Shown: positions 16,366-25,814, counted from the first letter of the stretch. The stretch: DNA of 64,000 nucleotides from Taibaiella soli (GCF_003236175.1 NZ_QKTW01000002.1:1-64000); one strand, 5' to 3'. Numbers and translations are program-made. Notes: generated from the sequence alone by a model not told the origin.

Positions 16366-17064
16366 TTACCGTTTCGTATCAAAAAACTGTGTGAGCGTCG
16401 CACTATACTTCCATGCGGAGGCCTCGTAACTGATGTCGAAATATGGAGAAGAATAGTAGTAGGCGTTCTTCGGTTTCTTCATTTTATAACCTGGATTTTC
16501 CGTTGATCCATAAGCCTTAAAGGGGTAGCCAGAGCGAAGTACTTCAAATTCATGATTCATCACATAAAATGAAGGTGTTTGGGTTGCAACATCCTGATGC
16601 TGTTTGTATTGCTCCGTATTAGAGTAGATAGTTGTTGTATCCGGTGTATTGGTCATGATACCATAGCAACCTACGAAAAAGCCAGTGTCTCCTGCATGCA
16701 AAACAGAATTGGACACAGGCTTGAATGAACTGTCGAGTAAAACGCCTTCAAATTGAAGCGCTTCTATTTTTGACTGGTTGGTGTCTACGAAAAAATAAAC
16801 GGGACAAAAATGGAAATTATCAGTAAAATCTACAACGATTTTGTGCTGCACTTTTGTCACCGCGTCCTGAAGCAAAGAAAGCCTTTTCTGGTCGTGTGCG
16901 GCAATCAGGGCTTTCTTACGATTTGTCTCGGAAGGAATGATTACCAGTAATGCTTTCGGAGGAACCTCATTCTTGGCATGTTTGCGGGTAAATATTTTGT
17001 CCTGCGCAAAAGTTGGTGCCGGAAAAAGAAGTAGGGTTACGATCAGAAAGCAATACCGGATCAT
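16366..17064 (-). CDS. Secreted protein, DFTDNF-motif paralogue A
   Basis: A 232-residue exported protein with signal peptide MIRYCFLIVTLLLFPAPTFA. I do not recognise the family. It shares with its upstream neighbour the motif DFTDNFHFCPVYFFVDTNQSK and a later SSPYFDISYEASAW segment, so the two are tandem duplicates. A region after the signal peptide (residues about 35-75) is helical and charged. The mature protein is predicted mixed alpha/beta with few cysteines. It begins 7 bases after the stop of the paralogue, so the pair forms an operon. A periplasmic or surface role follows from the signal peptide; nothing more can be said. Confidence 0.65.
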   Translation of the reverse strand: MIRYCFLIVTLLLFPAPTFAQDKIFTRKHAKNEVPPKALLVIIPSETNRKKALIAAHDQKRLSLLQDAVTKVQHKIVVDFTDNFHFCPVYFFVDTNQSKIEALQFEGVLLDSSFKPVSNSVLHAGDTGFFVGCYGIMTNTPDTTTIYSNTEQYKQHQDVATQTPSFYVMNHEFEVLRSGYPFKAYGSTENPGYKMKKPKNAYYYSSPYFDISYEASAWKYSATLTQFFDTKR

Positions 17065-17071
17065 AAGCGAG

Positions 17072-17782
17072 TTATTTTTTAGGTATGTAATAATCGAAAA
17101 ACAGGTGATTCAATGATTTGGCTGAGCGAACATAATCGATCGAAAAGTCGCTGGAACTGTAATTATATCTTGCGTCGCGGAGCGAACCGATGAAAACATT
17201 CATATCCCGGTTACGACCAACAAAAAAACGCTGTATTTCACGCTCATCGCTGGTAGTTACCACAAAGCCGGTTGCGGTTGCCGTGCTTTTGGCATGGCCG
17301 TAAGAAGTACCGTATACTTTATCGTATTGCAATGAAGCAGGCGCATTTGGATCATCGGTCTTAACTGGCTGATATTTAGCCAGACCTGTAAACCCAAAAT
17401 AGCCGATAAAATAATTACCGCTTACAGAAGCCAGTTTTTCACTATTTACCGGTTTGTGGTGGGCATCCATCAATACACTCAGGTCGCCGTCTTTCAAACG
17501 GTTCAGGTTACTGTCGGCGAAATAATAAACCGGGCAGAATTTAAAATTGTCAGTGAAATCATTCATCATGACCTGTGCTGCGTTGCCAGAGGCATTTTGC
17601 AGTCGGAAGAGGCCACTGGTATCGCCTTTCTTTTTCAGATAACCTTCGCGTACCATTTCTGTATTCAACTGAATAAACAGTGCAGCCGGGGCTACACGCG
17701 GACTTTTTGTTTTGGCAAAAATATTGTCAGAAAAAAGGAATAAAGTGCAGAACAGCGCCATTGCGCTTAGACGGAAATTCAT
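17072..17782 (-). CDS. Secreted protein, DFTDNF-motif paralogue B
   Basis: A 236-residue exported protein with signal peptide MNFRLSAMALFCTLFLFSDN. It contains DFTDNFKFCPVYYFADSN near residue 75 and SSSDFSIDYVRSAKSLNHLF near the C-terminus, both mirrored in the paralogue downstream. The family is not known to me. It is first in the two-gene unit. The motif combination (acidic-aromatic stretch with one conserved cysteine) is the best handle for finding relatives. Whether these proteins belong to the fibre locus next to them or merely neighbour it cannot be told from sequence. Confidence 0.65.
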   Translation of the reverse strand: MNFRLSAMALFCTLFLFSDNIFAKTKSPRVAPAALFIQLNTEMVREGYLKKKGDTSGLFRLQNASGNAAQVMMNDFTDNFKFCPVYYFADSNLNRLKDGDLSVLMDAHHKPVNSEKLASVSGNYFIGYFGFTGLAKYQPVKTDDPNAPASLQYDKVYGTSYGHAKSTATATGFVVTTSDEREIQRFFVGRNRDMNVFIGSLRDARYNYSSSDFSIDYVRSAKSLNHLFFDYYIPKK

Positions 17783-17795
17783 AATGCAATATTAT

Positions 17796-17829
17796 AAAAA
17801 AAACATCTCCGGCGGATACCGGAGATGTT
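17796..17829 (-). terminator. Intrinsic terminator
   Basis: On the minus strand AACATCTCCGG pairs with CCGGAGATGTT around six bases, followed by a T-tract. It ends the DUF2723 gene. Confidence 0.85.
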
Positions 17830-17863
17830 GCAGAATTGTCAAAAATTGCTTGTGCAGCGGCTT

Positions 17864-20800
17864 TTATTGGCCTTGTTGCTGCTGTTGCTGCTGGAACGCC
17901 TGCATATTGATTTGCTTGCTTACTTTCTGAGCCAGCATATTTACTTTTTGTTCCAGTTCTGTAGCTGTGGCGTTATCGCCGGAACCTTTTGCCATATTAC
18001 CCAGCATGCTCATGATGCTGATATCGCGTTGTACATCGCTGGCCATAGATTCTTTCGCATCATCTTTCAGCGTCAGGATCCAGTTAACGTCAGCTTCCAG
18101 GTTTTTCACCAGCTTCATTGTGATTTCGCGGCCTTTTTTCACATAACCGATCTGGTAACAACCACCTGCCATGAAGTAAGCAGAAGGATCGAAACCTTGC
18201 AGCAAATACGGGTTGTACGCGTAAGCAGCCTGCGTGATGTTTTTATCTACCACATCCATTACAGCTTCTGCATCTTTCTGACGGTTCTGTCTGGAAAGTT
18301 CAGCTGCAATGCGGGAAACGTTATTGCGGTAAGACGTAAACATGATTTTGTTTTTCTCATCGAAGTAAACGTCGTTACGTTCGCCGCCGCCCCAGCGGTA
18401 AGTTTTAGTAAAGAGATTAAAGCTCTTGTCTGCATCAACGAAGCCCATTTCGCCACGTTGCGCAGAAGCCGCAGCATTTGCAGGATCGACCACCTTGTAC
18501 GGAACGAGACGGTAAACCATACCTTCCATTTTCAGATAATCCTGCATGCCCTGATAGTTATCACCCGGAAGACCACCACCGAAGTAAATCGGACGAGTCC
18601 AGCCTTGCTGTGCGATTGCCGCAACGATGTTCAGTACGGTCAGATCACTTTTATCAGCATAATCTTTACCCATTGTAAACTTCATTTCGTTTGTGATACG
18701 AGCTGTATCTTCTGCTTTCGCCATGCCGTTTTTCACGAGCTCAGCTTTGGAAAGCGTCGGTACATAGAAGTTTTTAGTCGGGATATAGTTGGATGTTTCG
18801 CCATCGGCAGATACCTGTACTTTACTGTTCGGATCATCGCTGATCATGAATTTACAGATATCGGTCAGGTTGATGTACTGATTTTGCGGGATCTGCGGAT
18901 TTGGCATTACGCGGAGGAAGTTTCTGCGATCTCCTACATAATGTTGTTTTTGCCACATCATCGGCACCACATCTGCTTTATTAATTTTATAATTCAGTTG
19001 GTCAATGTACCAGTCAATACCGAGGAGACTCAGGTTTACGATACGGACATCGGAGCGTACGCCTTCAATTTCCTGAAGATACCACAACGGATAAGTATCG
19101 TTATCACCGAATGTAAACAGGATTGCATTTGGTTCGCAGGATTCCAGCACGTTGTAGGCGCTGTCGCGAGCCAGGTATTTTTTAGAACGGTCGTGATCAT
19201 CCCATTCTTTTGCAGCCATCAGCACAGGAACGGTCAGTAAACACAGACCAGTTGCGAGATACGCAGAAGAAGCACCTTTTACTGCACGTTGCATCCATTC
19301 TGCCACCATCAGCACACCCAGACCAATCCAGATTGCATAAGCGTAAGTAGAACCGGCATAAGCGTAGTCACGTTCACGCGGCTGCAGCGGAGTATTGTTG
19401 AGGTAAAGCACCACGGCAATACCAGTAAAGAAGAACAGCAGGAATACAATGATACCATCTTTGCGGTTGCGGTTGAACTGGTAAACCAGACCGAGAATAC
19501 CCAGGATGAATGGCAGGAAGTAGAGCTCGTTACGTGCTTTGTTGTTGCTCATGCCATCGCCCATTTTGTCGATATCGCCACGGCCGAAGAACTGATCGAT
19601 TGGTTTGATACCGGAAATCCAGTTGCCGGCGCGCGCGTCACCCTGGCCTTCCACATCATTTTCACGACCTACGTAGTTCCACATAAAGTAGCGCCACCAC
19701 ATCCAGTTCAGCTGATAATTAAAGAAGAATTTAAAGTTATCGGCAGAAGAAGGATCATCATTTGGACCAAGACCGAGATAATTCCGGTAGAACTGTACGT
19801 GGCTTGGGTCGTTATTATCCCAGATACGCGGGAAGAAACGGCCACCGTCAAACTTAGGTTCGATTTTTTTACCTACAGCTTCGTAGTAGTCTTTACCGTT
19901 CTTTTTAGATTTATCGTAAGTGTTACCTTTTTTGTCATAGCCAGTAACCGGCGTATTAAAATCAGGGCCGAAAAGGAGCGGCTGCTGACCAAACTGATCG
20001 CGGGAAATGTATGAAGTAAGGCTCATTGCGTTGTCCGGATTCGTCATGTCGATAGGTACATCGGCGCGGGAACGGATGATGGCAGTGAGGTAAGAAGAGA
20101 AACCAATAATTACGAAAGTGATACAAAGCACTCCCGTATGCAACAGGTAGTGACCTTTTCTTTTTGCCCAGATGAGCAGCCATACCAGCAGCGCAACGAT
20201 GAGGAGGATCAGGAATACAGCGCCGGTATCGAACGGCAGACCGAAGCCATTTACAAACATCAGATCGAACTTGGAAGCCAGTACAGGGATACCTTGCAGG
20301 ATACCGAACTGAACGAGTGCCAGGAACACACAACCAATCAGGAATGCACCGATAGCGCCTGTTGTGGTTGGTTTGTAACGTTTGAAATAGTATACCATTG
20401 CCAATGCCGGGATCGTCAGGAGGTTGAGCAAGTGCACGCCTACGGAGAGACCCATCATATAGCAAATCAGTACCAGCCAGCGATCGGAGTATCTTTTATC
20501 AGCAATGTTTTCCCATTTCATGATCGCCCAGAATACAAAGGCAGTAAAGAAGGAAGACGTCGCGTAAACCTCTGCTTCAACGGCAGAAAACCAGAAAGTA
20601 TCAGAGAAAGTATAGGCCAGTGCACCTACCATACCAGCGCCCATAATGAGCGCGATATTCTTGCCATCCGGTTCGTCACCTTCTTTTACCATCAGCTTTT
20701 TAGCGAGGTGAGTGATCGTCCAGAACAGAAAGAGGATCGTTAATCCACTTGTGAGTGCAGAGAATGAGTTAATGAGTACTACCGCTTTGGCAGAAGGTTG

Positions 20801-21019
20801 AGCTGTCATAGCACCTCCAGTAAACAAACTGAAGAAACGTTGCAGTAACATGAAGAAAGGTGCGCCCGGTGAGTGACCTACTTCTACCTTATAGGCACAG
20901 GAAGCGAATTCGCCACAATCCCAAAAGCTGGTTGTGGGTTCCATAGTAAGTAGGTAAACAATGTAAGCAATAGCGCCTGTAAGCCAACCCATAAGGTTGT
21001 TAATCTTGCGATAGTTCAT
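17864..21019 (-). CDS. DUF2723 (GT117-type) membrane protein
   Basis: A 1051-residue polytopic inner-membrane protein. The N-terminus (GAIAYIVYLLTMEPTTSFWD, then CGEFASCAYKVEVGHSPGAP) is the hallmark of DUF2723 proteins, with the acidic D-x-GEF motif in the first periplasmic loop as in protein O-mannosyltransferase-like enzymes. About ten or more transmembrane segments span residues 10-620; the remaining 430 residues are soluble and end in a glutamine-rich tail (QQQQQQQGQ). The family is widespread in Bacteroidota and thought to transfer sugars to exported proteins or lipids using a lipid-linked donor. That function is by family. It is a single gene with its own terminator. Confidence 0.88.
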   Translation of the reverse strand: MNYRKINNLMGWLTGAIAYIVYLLTMEPTTSFWDCGEFASCAYKVEVGHSPGAPFFMLLQRFFSLFTGGAMTAQPSAKAVVLINSFSALTSGLTILFLFWTITHLAKKLMVKEGDEPDGKNIALIMGAGMVGALAYTFSDTFWFSAVEAEVYATSSFFTAFVFWAIMKWENIADKRYSDRWLVLICYMMGLSVGVHLLNLLTIPALAMVYYFKRYKPTTTGAIGAFLIGCVFLALVQFGILQGIPVLASKFDLMFVNGFGLPFDTGAVFLILLIVALLVWLLIWAKRKGHYLLHTGVLCITFVIIGFSSYLTAIIRSRADVPIDMTNPDNAMSLTSYISRDQFGQQPLLFGPDFNTPVTGYDKKGNTYDKSKKNGKDYYEAVGKKIEPKFDGGRFFPRIWDNNDPSHVQFYRNYLGLGPNDDPSSADNFKFFFNYQLNWMWWRYFMWNYVGRENDVEGQGDARAGNWISGIKPIDQFFGRGDIDKMGDGMSNNKARNELYFLPFILGILGLVYQFNRNRKDGIIVFLLFFFTGIAVVLYLNNTPLQPRERDYAYAGSTYAYAIWIGLGVLMVAEWMQRAVKGASSAYLATGLCLLTVPVLMAAKEWDDHDRSKKYLARDSAYNVLESCEPNAILFTFGDNDTYPLWYLQEIEGVRSDVRIVNLSLLGIDWYIDQLNYKINKADVVPMMWQKQHYVGDRRNFLRVMPNPQIPQNQYINLTDICKFMISDDPNSKVQVSADGETSNYIPTKNFYVPTLSKAELVKNGMAKAEDTARITNEMKFTMGKDYADKSDLTVLNIVAAIAQQGWTRPIYFGGGLPGDNYQGMQDYLKMEGMVYRLVPYKVVDPANAAASAQRGEMGFVDADKSFNLFTKTYRWGGGERNDVYFDEKNKIMFTSYRNNVSRIAAELSRQNRQKDAEAVMDVVDKNITQAAYAYNPYLLQGFDPSAYFMAGGCYQIGYVKKGREITMKLVKNLEADVNWILTLKDDAKESMASDVQRDISIMSMLGNMAKGSGDNATATELEQKVNMLAQKVSKQINMQAFQQQQQQQGQ

Positions 21020-21217
21020 TCAGCTTTTATTTGACGGCAACAAAAATAGAAAAATCACGCTATGCGCAAAACTTTTATTAGAGGCTTATTTCAGGGCAAT
21101 AATGAGCGGATAATCAATATTGGGGATAATAGTGGTGAATGCTCAAAAAAGGCTAATATATTGTATTGGGTATTCTTGAAATTTAAACCCCGTGATTTGC
21201 TCCGGCTGTTTTGAAAT

Positions 21218-21778
21218 CTACAAATCGTCATCTTCCTTTGTATATCCTTCGTAGTAGTAAGATTGTTCAATGCCTTTGAAAATGATTTCGCGGTTGTCCA
21301 CTTCATCTGTCAAATGCGCAAAAAGCAGGGTCCTTAATTCCAGATCATTGACGGGGCTGCGTTCCACTGCCTGTAAATAAAGTGTCTTGTCTACAAATTG
21401 CCAGTTGACTAGCTTTTTCAGACTTGCTTTTAATATCATGTCGAGCCAGATGCGCATCGTCCGTCCGTTACCTTCCATAAACGGATGCGCAATGTTCATT
21501 TCCACGTATTTCGCAATTATCTCTTCAAAGGTGTTTTCCGGCATCAATTCAATTTTTGCCAGGATTTCATTTAGATATAAAACCGTTGCAAACCTGAATC
21601 CGCCCTTTGAAATATTTTGTGCACGTATTTTTCCCGCAAAATCATAGAGCCCGTCAAACAGATATTTGTGTAACTGCTGTAAGCCCTTCGTTGTTCCCGT
21701 TTTTATATGATTGATGTCGCCGCTTTCAAATAAACGATACGCATTTTCCAGGCTTTTTTTGTCTATGTTATTTTGCAT
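21218..21778 (-). CDS. fic: Class III Fic protein (AMPylase), NmFic-like
   Basis: A 186-residue Fic-domain enzyme that transfers AMP from ATP to target proteins. The catalytic motif [12 protein letters not shown] lies at residues 98-109 (catalytic H98). The self-inhibitory helix is at the C-terminus: SYYYEG, residues 173-178, matches the [S/T]xxxE[G/N] pattern, with E177 the obstructing glutamate. That position makes it class III. From memory the sequence closely resembles Neisseria meningitidis NmFic ([35 protein letters not shown]), which modifies DNA gyrase in that family. No antitoxin gene adjoins it, as expected for a self-inhibited class III protein. It stands alone between housekeeping genes, which suggests horizontal gain. 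Confidence 0.93.
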   Translation of the reverse strand: MQNNIDKKSLENAYRLFESGDINHIKTGTTKGLQQLHKYLFDGLYDFAGKIRAQNISKGGFRFATVLYLNEILAKIELMPENTFEEIIAKYVEMNIAHPFMEGNGRTMRIWLDMILKASLKKLVNWQFVDKTLYLQAVERSPVNDLELRTLLFAHLTDEVDNREIIFKGIEQSYYYEGYTKEDDDL

Positions 21779-21816
21779 GTAAATTCAAAATTGAGATTTC
21801 GGTAGCATATTTTCCC

Positions 21817-22257
21817 TTACACCAAAAGGTGGTTCAAATTCTTTAGCCGATCCAAAGTAATGATTTGCGCCAGCTGTACTTCTGGGAAATTGCGGAGATG
21901 CTGGGTGTAAATGCCTGCATCTTCATCGGCTGAGTTGCTTTGGATGAGCCAGAGATAATCCAGTTGTTTTACCTCAGGCAGCAGAACTTCTTTATTGTGT
22001 TTCAGCTTATATAAGAGATGGCGGGTACCGTTGAGCGGCACGCAATATTGGTAGATATTAAAATAGTGGAGCAGTCCGTCGGCACGTTGCAGACATATAT
22101 CGAGATCTATTTCGCGGCTGAATTGTAAAGTAAACCGTTGGTTGAGCGTCCAGCACAGGCGATAGGCAGGGAGCGCACTCACGATTCCGATCAATACGGA
22201 ATCGCTAAAGAAATCCTCCTGCATTGCAGCCATATCCAACGTCCATTTCGGCGACAT
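21817..22257 (-). CDS. IPExxxVDY-family-like protein
   Basis: A protein of 146 residues with no signal peptide. The C-terminal half carries LLPEVKQLDYLWLIQ, the LPExxxxDYxL pattern typical of the Bacteroidota IPExxxVDY family, whose function is unknown. The N-terminal half is a predicted alpha/beta segment with hydrophobic strands (YRLCWTLNQRFTLQFSREID). A longer frame begins at 22344 but would run into the promoter and start of the divergent gene, so I take the ATG at 22257. It stands alone on its strand. Confidence 0.65.
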   Translation of the reverse strand: MSPKWTLDMAAMQEDFFSDSVLIGIVSALPAYRLCWTLNQRFTLQFSREIDLDICLQRADGLLHYFNIYQYCVPLNGTRHLLYKLKHNKEVLLPEVKQLDYLWLIQSNSADEDAGIYTQHLRNFPEVQLAQIITLDRLKNLNHLLV

Positions 22258-22335
22258 CCTATTTGCGTTTTTTAAAAAACTCCCCGCCCCAAAATTCGGT
22301 GTTCTTTGTATATTTCCAAACAAAATGAAAGAACT

Positions 22336-23250
22336 ATGGTTCAAATATCAGTTTTATTTGTTGTTGTCCTTATCCTGATCTTGCTTGCCGTAACCACCGT
22401 TCGTCAGGGAACCGTAGCCGTTATCACCGTTTTCGGAAAATTTCAACGTATTCTTCGTCCCGGGTTAAACTTCAAAATACCGTTCATTGAGCGTATTTAT
22501 ATGCGGGTTTCTTACCAAAACCGTTCCATGGAGTTGAAATTTCAGGCCATTACGCAAGATCAGGCCAATGTCAATTTTTCCGCCATGATGCTTTATGCCG
22601 TGCTTAACCAGGAAAGCGAAACCATTCAAAACGTAGCGTTCAAGTTTGTGGACGACCGAAGCTTTATGCAGGCACTGATTCGCTCGGTAGAAGGTTCAGT
22701 ACGGGCATTCGTAGCTACCAAAAAGCAATCAGAAATACTGCAGTTGCGCATGGAAATTATCCATCATGTAAAGGAACAGCTTGATAAACAGCTGGAAGAC
22801 TGGGGTTATCACTTGCTTGACCTTCAGATGAACGATATTTCTTTTGACGAAGTGATCCTGCAATCAATGGCAAAAGTGGTTGCTTCGAATAATCTGAAAG
22901 CTGCTGCCGAAAACGAAGGTCAGGCGTTATTGATCACCAAAACCAAAGCTGCCGAAGCGGAGGGTAATGCGATCAAGATCTCTGCTGAGGCCGAAAAACT
23001 GGCTTCGCAACTGAGAGGACAGGGTGTGGCACTTTTCCGTGAAGAAGTAGCTCGTGGTATGGCAATTGCCGCAAGAGAAATGGAAAATGCCAATCTGGAT
23101 GCGTCTTTTATCCTGTTTTCGATGTGGACCGACGCAATTAAGCATTTTGCAGAAAACGGCAAAGGGAATACGATCTTTCTGGATGGATCTGCCGAAAATA
23201 TGCAGCGTACATTACAACAATTACAGTCAACTTTGCAGAAGAAGAACTAA
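22336..23250 (+). CDS. SPFH/band-7 (stomatin/prohibitin-like) membrane protein
   Basis: A 304-residue protein with one N-terminal membrane segment (VQISVLFVVVLILILLAVTT), a band-7/SPFH domain at about 20-190 (GTVAVITVFGKFQRILRPGL, FKIPFIERI) and a C-terminal alanine/glutamate-rich coiled coil (KTKAAEAEGNAIKISAEAEK). These proteins assemble into large rings on the membrane and organise proteases and lipid domains. The frame could start at a TTG at 22306, but the ATG at 22336 places the membrane segment at the N-terminus. The next gene follows after 25 bases and probably shares its transcript. Confidence 0.85.
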   Translation: MVQISVLFVVVLILILLAVTTVRQGTVAVITVFGKFQRILRPGLNFKIPFIERIYMRVSYQNRSMELKFQAITQDQANVNFSAMMLYAVLNQESETIQNVAFKFVDDRSFMQALIRSVEGSVRAFVATKKQSEILQLRMEIIHHVKEQLDKQLEDWGYHLLDLQMNDISFDEVILQSMAKVVASNNLKAAAENEGQALLITKTKAAEAEGNAIKISAEAEKLASQLRGQGVALFREEVARGMAIAAREMENANLDASFILFSMWTDAIKHFAENGKGNTIFLDGSAENMQRTLQQLQSTLQKKN

Positions 23251-23275
23251 CCACTAACTTCACACCAACGAGCCT

Positions 23276-23863
23276 ATGTTACGGCGAATTCTGGCATATA
23301 GCATTTTTGCGTTAGGGATACTCACCATTCTGTTTTTCCGGTCTTATGAAGGGGAAATGATCCCTTATCCTGTCGTTTTTATCGTTTTGGGCGTTTTTAT
23401 GCTTATTGTGGCCTACATCATTTTACGCAGGCTGCCTTTGATAAAAGCCCAGCTGGAACATCTGAAACGGCTGCACGATGTATCAGATCTGAAAGCAAAC
23501 GGAATTATGATTGATGTAAATCTTGCGGATTGCGAGATCAGGGATAATTCTTATCAGGCAATTCCTGAAGCCGATGCAGGTACAGGTTTTCCGGAGGGAA
23601 TCGGCGATCTGGAAAAATATTTCGAAGTGATAGATGCTTTAAAAAATCCGGTGAGGGACCGTAAACTAGCGGAGATTCACCAGAGTATCCTGATTTTTAA
23701 AACAAAGTATAATAACCGGAACATGCGCTTTATAAGCCGCGTACTGACGAAAGACAAGGCAACTATTTCTTTTTTACTCGATAATCAGAAACATACCGCA
23801 TTGTACGTTGACAAAACAGACCCGACACGGTATTTTTTCGACCTGGATTTTCTGAATAAATAA
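23276..23863 (+). CDS. Two-helix membrane protein of unknown function
   Basis: A 195-residue protein with two transmembrane segments (LAYSIFALGILTILFF and YPVVFIVLGVFMLIVAYIIL) at residues 5-55 and a soluble C-terminal domain of about 140 residues that is mixed alpha/beta. I recognise no family. It follows the band-7 gene closely and ends before a terminator, so it may work with that protein at the membrane. That link is by position only. Confidence 0.65.
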   Translation: MLRRILAYSIFALGILTILFFRSYEGEMIPYPVVFIVLGVFMLIVAYIILRRLPLIKAQLEHLKRLHDVSDLKANGIMIDVNLADCEIRDNSYQAIPEADAGTGFPEGIGDLEKYFEVIDALKNPVRDRKLAEIHQSILIFKTKYNNRNMRFISRVLTKDKATISFLLDNQKHTALYVDKTDPTRYFFDLDFLNK

Positions 23864-23898
23864 TCATTATTTCTCAAACGAAGCCAGTCCGCTTATTA

Positions 23899-23937
23899 TC
23901 CGACTTTTCTTTTTTAAAGTCAAGTCGGATTTTTTAT
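23899..23937 (+). terminator. Intrinsic terminator
   Basis: ATCCGACTT (23899-23907) pairs with AAGTCGGAT (23922-23930), followed by six Ts. It ends the band-7 operon upstream of purA. Confidence 0.85.
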
Positions 23938-23972
23938 TGGAATCAATTAATTTTACGCGCCAATTTTAATTT

Positions 23973-25238
23973 ATGATAGATGTATTGCTTGGGTTACAGT
24001 GGGGAGACGAAGGGAAAGGAAAAATTGTGGATTTCCTCGCCGCTCAGTACGATATTATTGCCCGTTTTCAGGGCGGACCTAATGCAGGTCACACGCTGTA
24101 TGTAAACGGGAACAAGGTGGTATTGCATACCATTCCTTCCGGAGTATTCCAGACACATTGCCTGAACCTTATCGGTAATGGTGTGGTAATTGATCCGGTA
24201 ACATTGCAAAAAGAAATAACAACCATCAAAGCTTTGCAGCCGGATCTGCTGGAAAGATTGTTCGTTTCTCACCGCGCTCACCTCATCCTGCCTACGCACC
24301 GTGCGCTGGATGCGGCATCTGAAGCTGCGAAAGGAAAAGAAAAAATCGGTTCTACGCTGAAAGGTATCGGCCCTGCATACATGGACAAAACAGGTCGTAA
24401 CGGTCTGCGTGTTGGTGATGTGCTGAGCAAAGATTTTGAAAAAAGATACAATGCACTGAAAGAAAAGCATCTTCAGATGCTCGGTCAGTACGAAAATGTT
24501 GTGAACTGGCAGGAATGGGAACCTGCGTTTTTCGAGGCTATTGAACATCTGCGTTCACTGACCATCGTAAATGCGGAATACTGGCTGGAAAATCATCTGA
24601 AAGGCGGTAAAAAAGTACTGGCAGAAGGCGCTCAGGGCAGCATGCTGGATATCGACTTCGGTACTTATCCGTTCGTAACCTCATCTAATACCATTGCAGG
24701 TGGTGTTTGTAGCGGTCTGGGTGTGGCTCCGTCATGGATTGGCGAAGTATACGGCATTACAAAAGCTTACTGTACCCGCGTAGGTGGTGGTCCTTTTCCT
24801 ACCGAACTGCTTGATGAAACAGGTGAAGAACTGCGTAAAGCAGGCCATGAATTTGGCGCTACTACAGGCCGTCCGCGTCGTTGTGGCTGGATTGACCTCG
24901 TTGCACTGCGTTACACAGTAATGCTGAGTGGTGTTACTAAGTTAATCATGACAAAAGCAGACGTGCTGGATCAGTTTAATCCGATCAGAGCTGCAGTTGC
25001 CTACAAGATCGATGGCGTAGAAACAAAAGAGCTTCCTTACGATCTTTGCAGTGTGGAGGTAGAGCCTGTTTACGACACATTTGCGGGCTGGGAAACACCA
25101 GTAAGCACTTGCACTACATACGATGAACTTCCGCAGACTTTTAAAGACTATTGTCACTTTGTAGAGCAGTACATCGGAACGAAAATCAGTCACGTTTCCA
25201 ACGGTACCGGAAGAGAACAATTATTAATAATTTCTTAG
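23973..25238 (+). CDS. purA: Adenylosuccinate synthase
   Basis: A 421-residue full-length enzyme that joins IMP and aspartate using GTP, the first step from IMP to AMP. The start is clear: IDVLLGLQWGDEGKGKIVDF, with the GDEGKGK phosphate loop and catalytic Asp, followed by GGPNAGHT containing the catalytic histidine. Further family blocks are GSTLKGIGPAYMDK, EGAQGSMLDIDFGTYPFVTS, TTGRPRRCGWIDLVALRY and LIMTKADVLD. It is a cytoplasmic purine-pathway enzyme. It lies between terminated units; the acidic protein follows 79 bases later. Confidence 0.97.
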   Translation: MIDVLLGLQWGDEGKGKIVDFLAAQYDIIARFQGGPNAGHTLYVNGNKVVLHTIPSGVFQTHCLNLIGNGVVIDPVTLQKEITTIKALQPDLLERLFVSHRAHLILPTHRALDAASEAAKGKEKIGSTLKGIGPAYMDKTGRNGLRVGDVLSKDFEKRYNALKEKHLQMLGQYENVVNWQEWEPAFFEAIEHLRSLTIVNAEYWLENHLKGGKKVLAEGAQGSMLDIDFGTYPFVTSSNTIAGGVCSGLGVAPSWIGEVYGITKAYCTRVGGGPFPTELLDETGEELRKAGHEFGATTGRPRRCGWIDLVALRYTVMLSGVTKLIMTKADVLDQFNPIRAAVAYKIDGVETKELPYDLCSVEVEPVYDTFAGWETPVSTCTTYDELPQTFKDYCHFVEQYIGTKISHVSNGTGREQLLIIS

Positions 25239-25317
25239 TAGAAAAAATAATATTTTTTAAAACAAAAAAAAATTTGGCAATTTCCGCAAACAATTAAAAT
25301 TTTACGGCAATAACGGT

Positions 25318-25797
25318 ATGAGCGCTATGAAATCAAATACTGGAAAAAACGAAGCAGCAAGCAAGAAGAGCGCAACGCCAAGCGCTAAATCAACAACGAA
25401 GAAAGAGTCTACTAAACCTGCGAAAAGCACGGAGGATGATGACGATGATGATTTAGAAGATGAGGCGGAAACTCCTAAGAAAAAAACAGCTGCCAAAAAG
25501 ACGACCACGACGGCCAGCAAAGCTAAGAGCCGCGATGAAGACGACGAAGATGATGATGCGGATGATGAAGATGATGACTTCGGCGACGATGAAGATGATG
25601 ACTTTGGAAAAGGTGAGGATGATGACTATGACATGGACAAAGACTTTGAAGAATTTGACATGCCAAAATCAAAGAAATCTACAGGAGGCAAAAAGTCTTC
25701 TAAATCTGATGATTTTGACGTAGACGACGAATTTAAAGATCTTGGTTTCTTTAACGAAGGTGGTGGTTTTGATGATGACGATGACGACGATTTCTAA
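25318..25797 (+). CDS. Acidic low-complexity protein
   Basis: A 159-residue disordered protein. Residues 1-40 are lysine/serine/threonine-rich, with SAKSTTKKES-type repeats like histone-H1-like tails. The rest alternates runs of aspartate (DDDDDD, DDEDDDFGDDEDDDFG) with short lysine blocks (PKKKTAAKKTTTT). No folded domain is visible. Such polyampholytes in Bacteroidota may bind nucleic acid or basic proteins, but no function is established here. The real frame is supported by a sensible start and stop and by acidic codons throughout, though repeats of GAT/GAC make it prone to length change. Confidence 0.7.
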   Translation: MSAMKSNTGKNEAASKKSATPSAKSTTKKESTKPAKSTEDDDDDDLEDEAETPKKKTAAKKTTTTASKAKSRDEDDEDDDADDEDDDFGDDEDDDFGKGEDDDYDMDKDFEEFDMPKSKKSTGGKKSSKSDDFDVDDEFKDLGFFNEGGGFDDDDDDDF

Positions 25798-25814
25798 AAC
25801 CAGGTAGCGCGCGC

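Noticed and set aside
17825-19240. A 471-codon plus-strand open frame
   Set aside because: It runs opposite to the DUF2723 gene, whose domain content is unambiguous, and its translation is cysteine/isoleucine-rich without family features; it is a shadow frame.
21218-21778. Fic toxin-antitoxin module
   Set aside because: No antitoxin gene adjoins it and the inhibitory helix is part of the protein itself.
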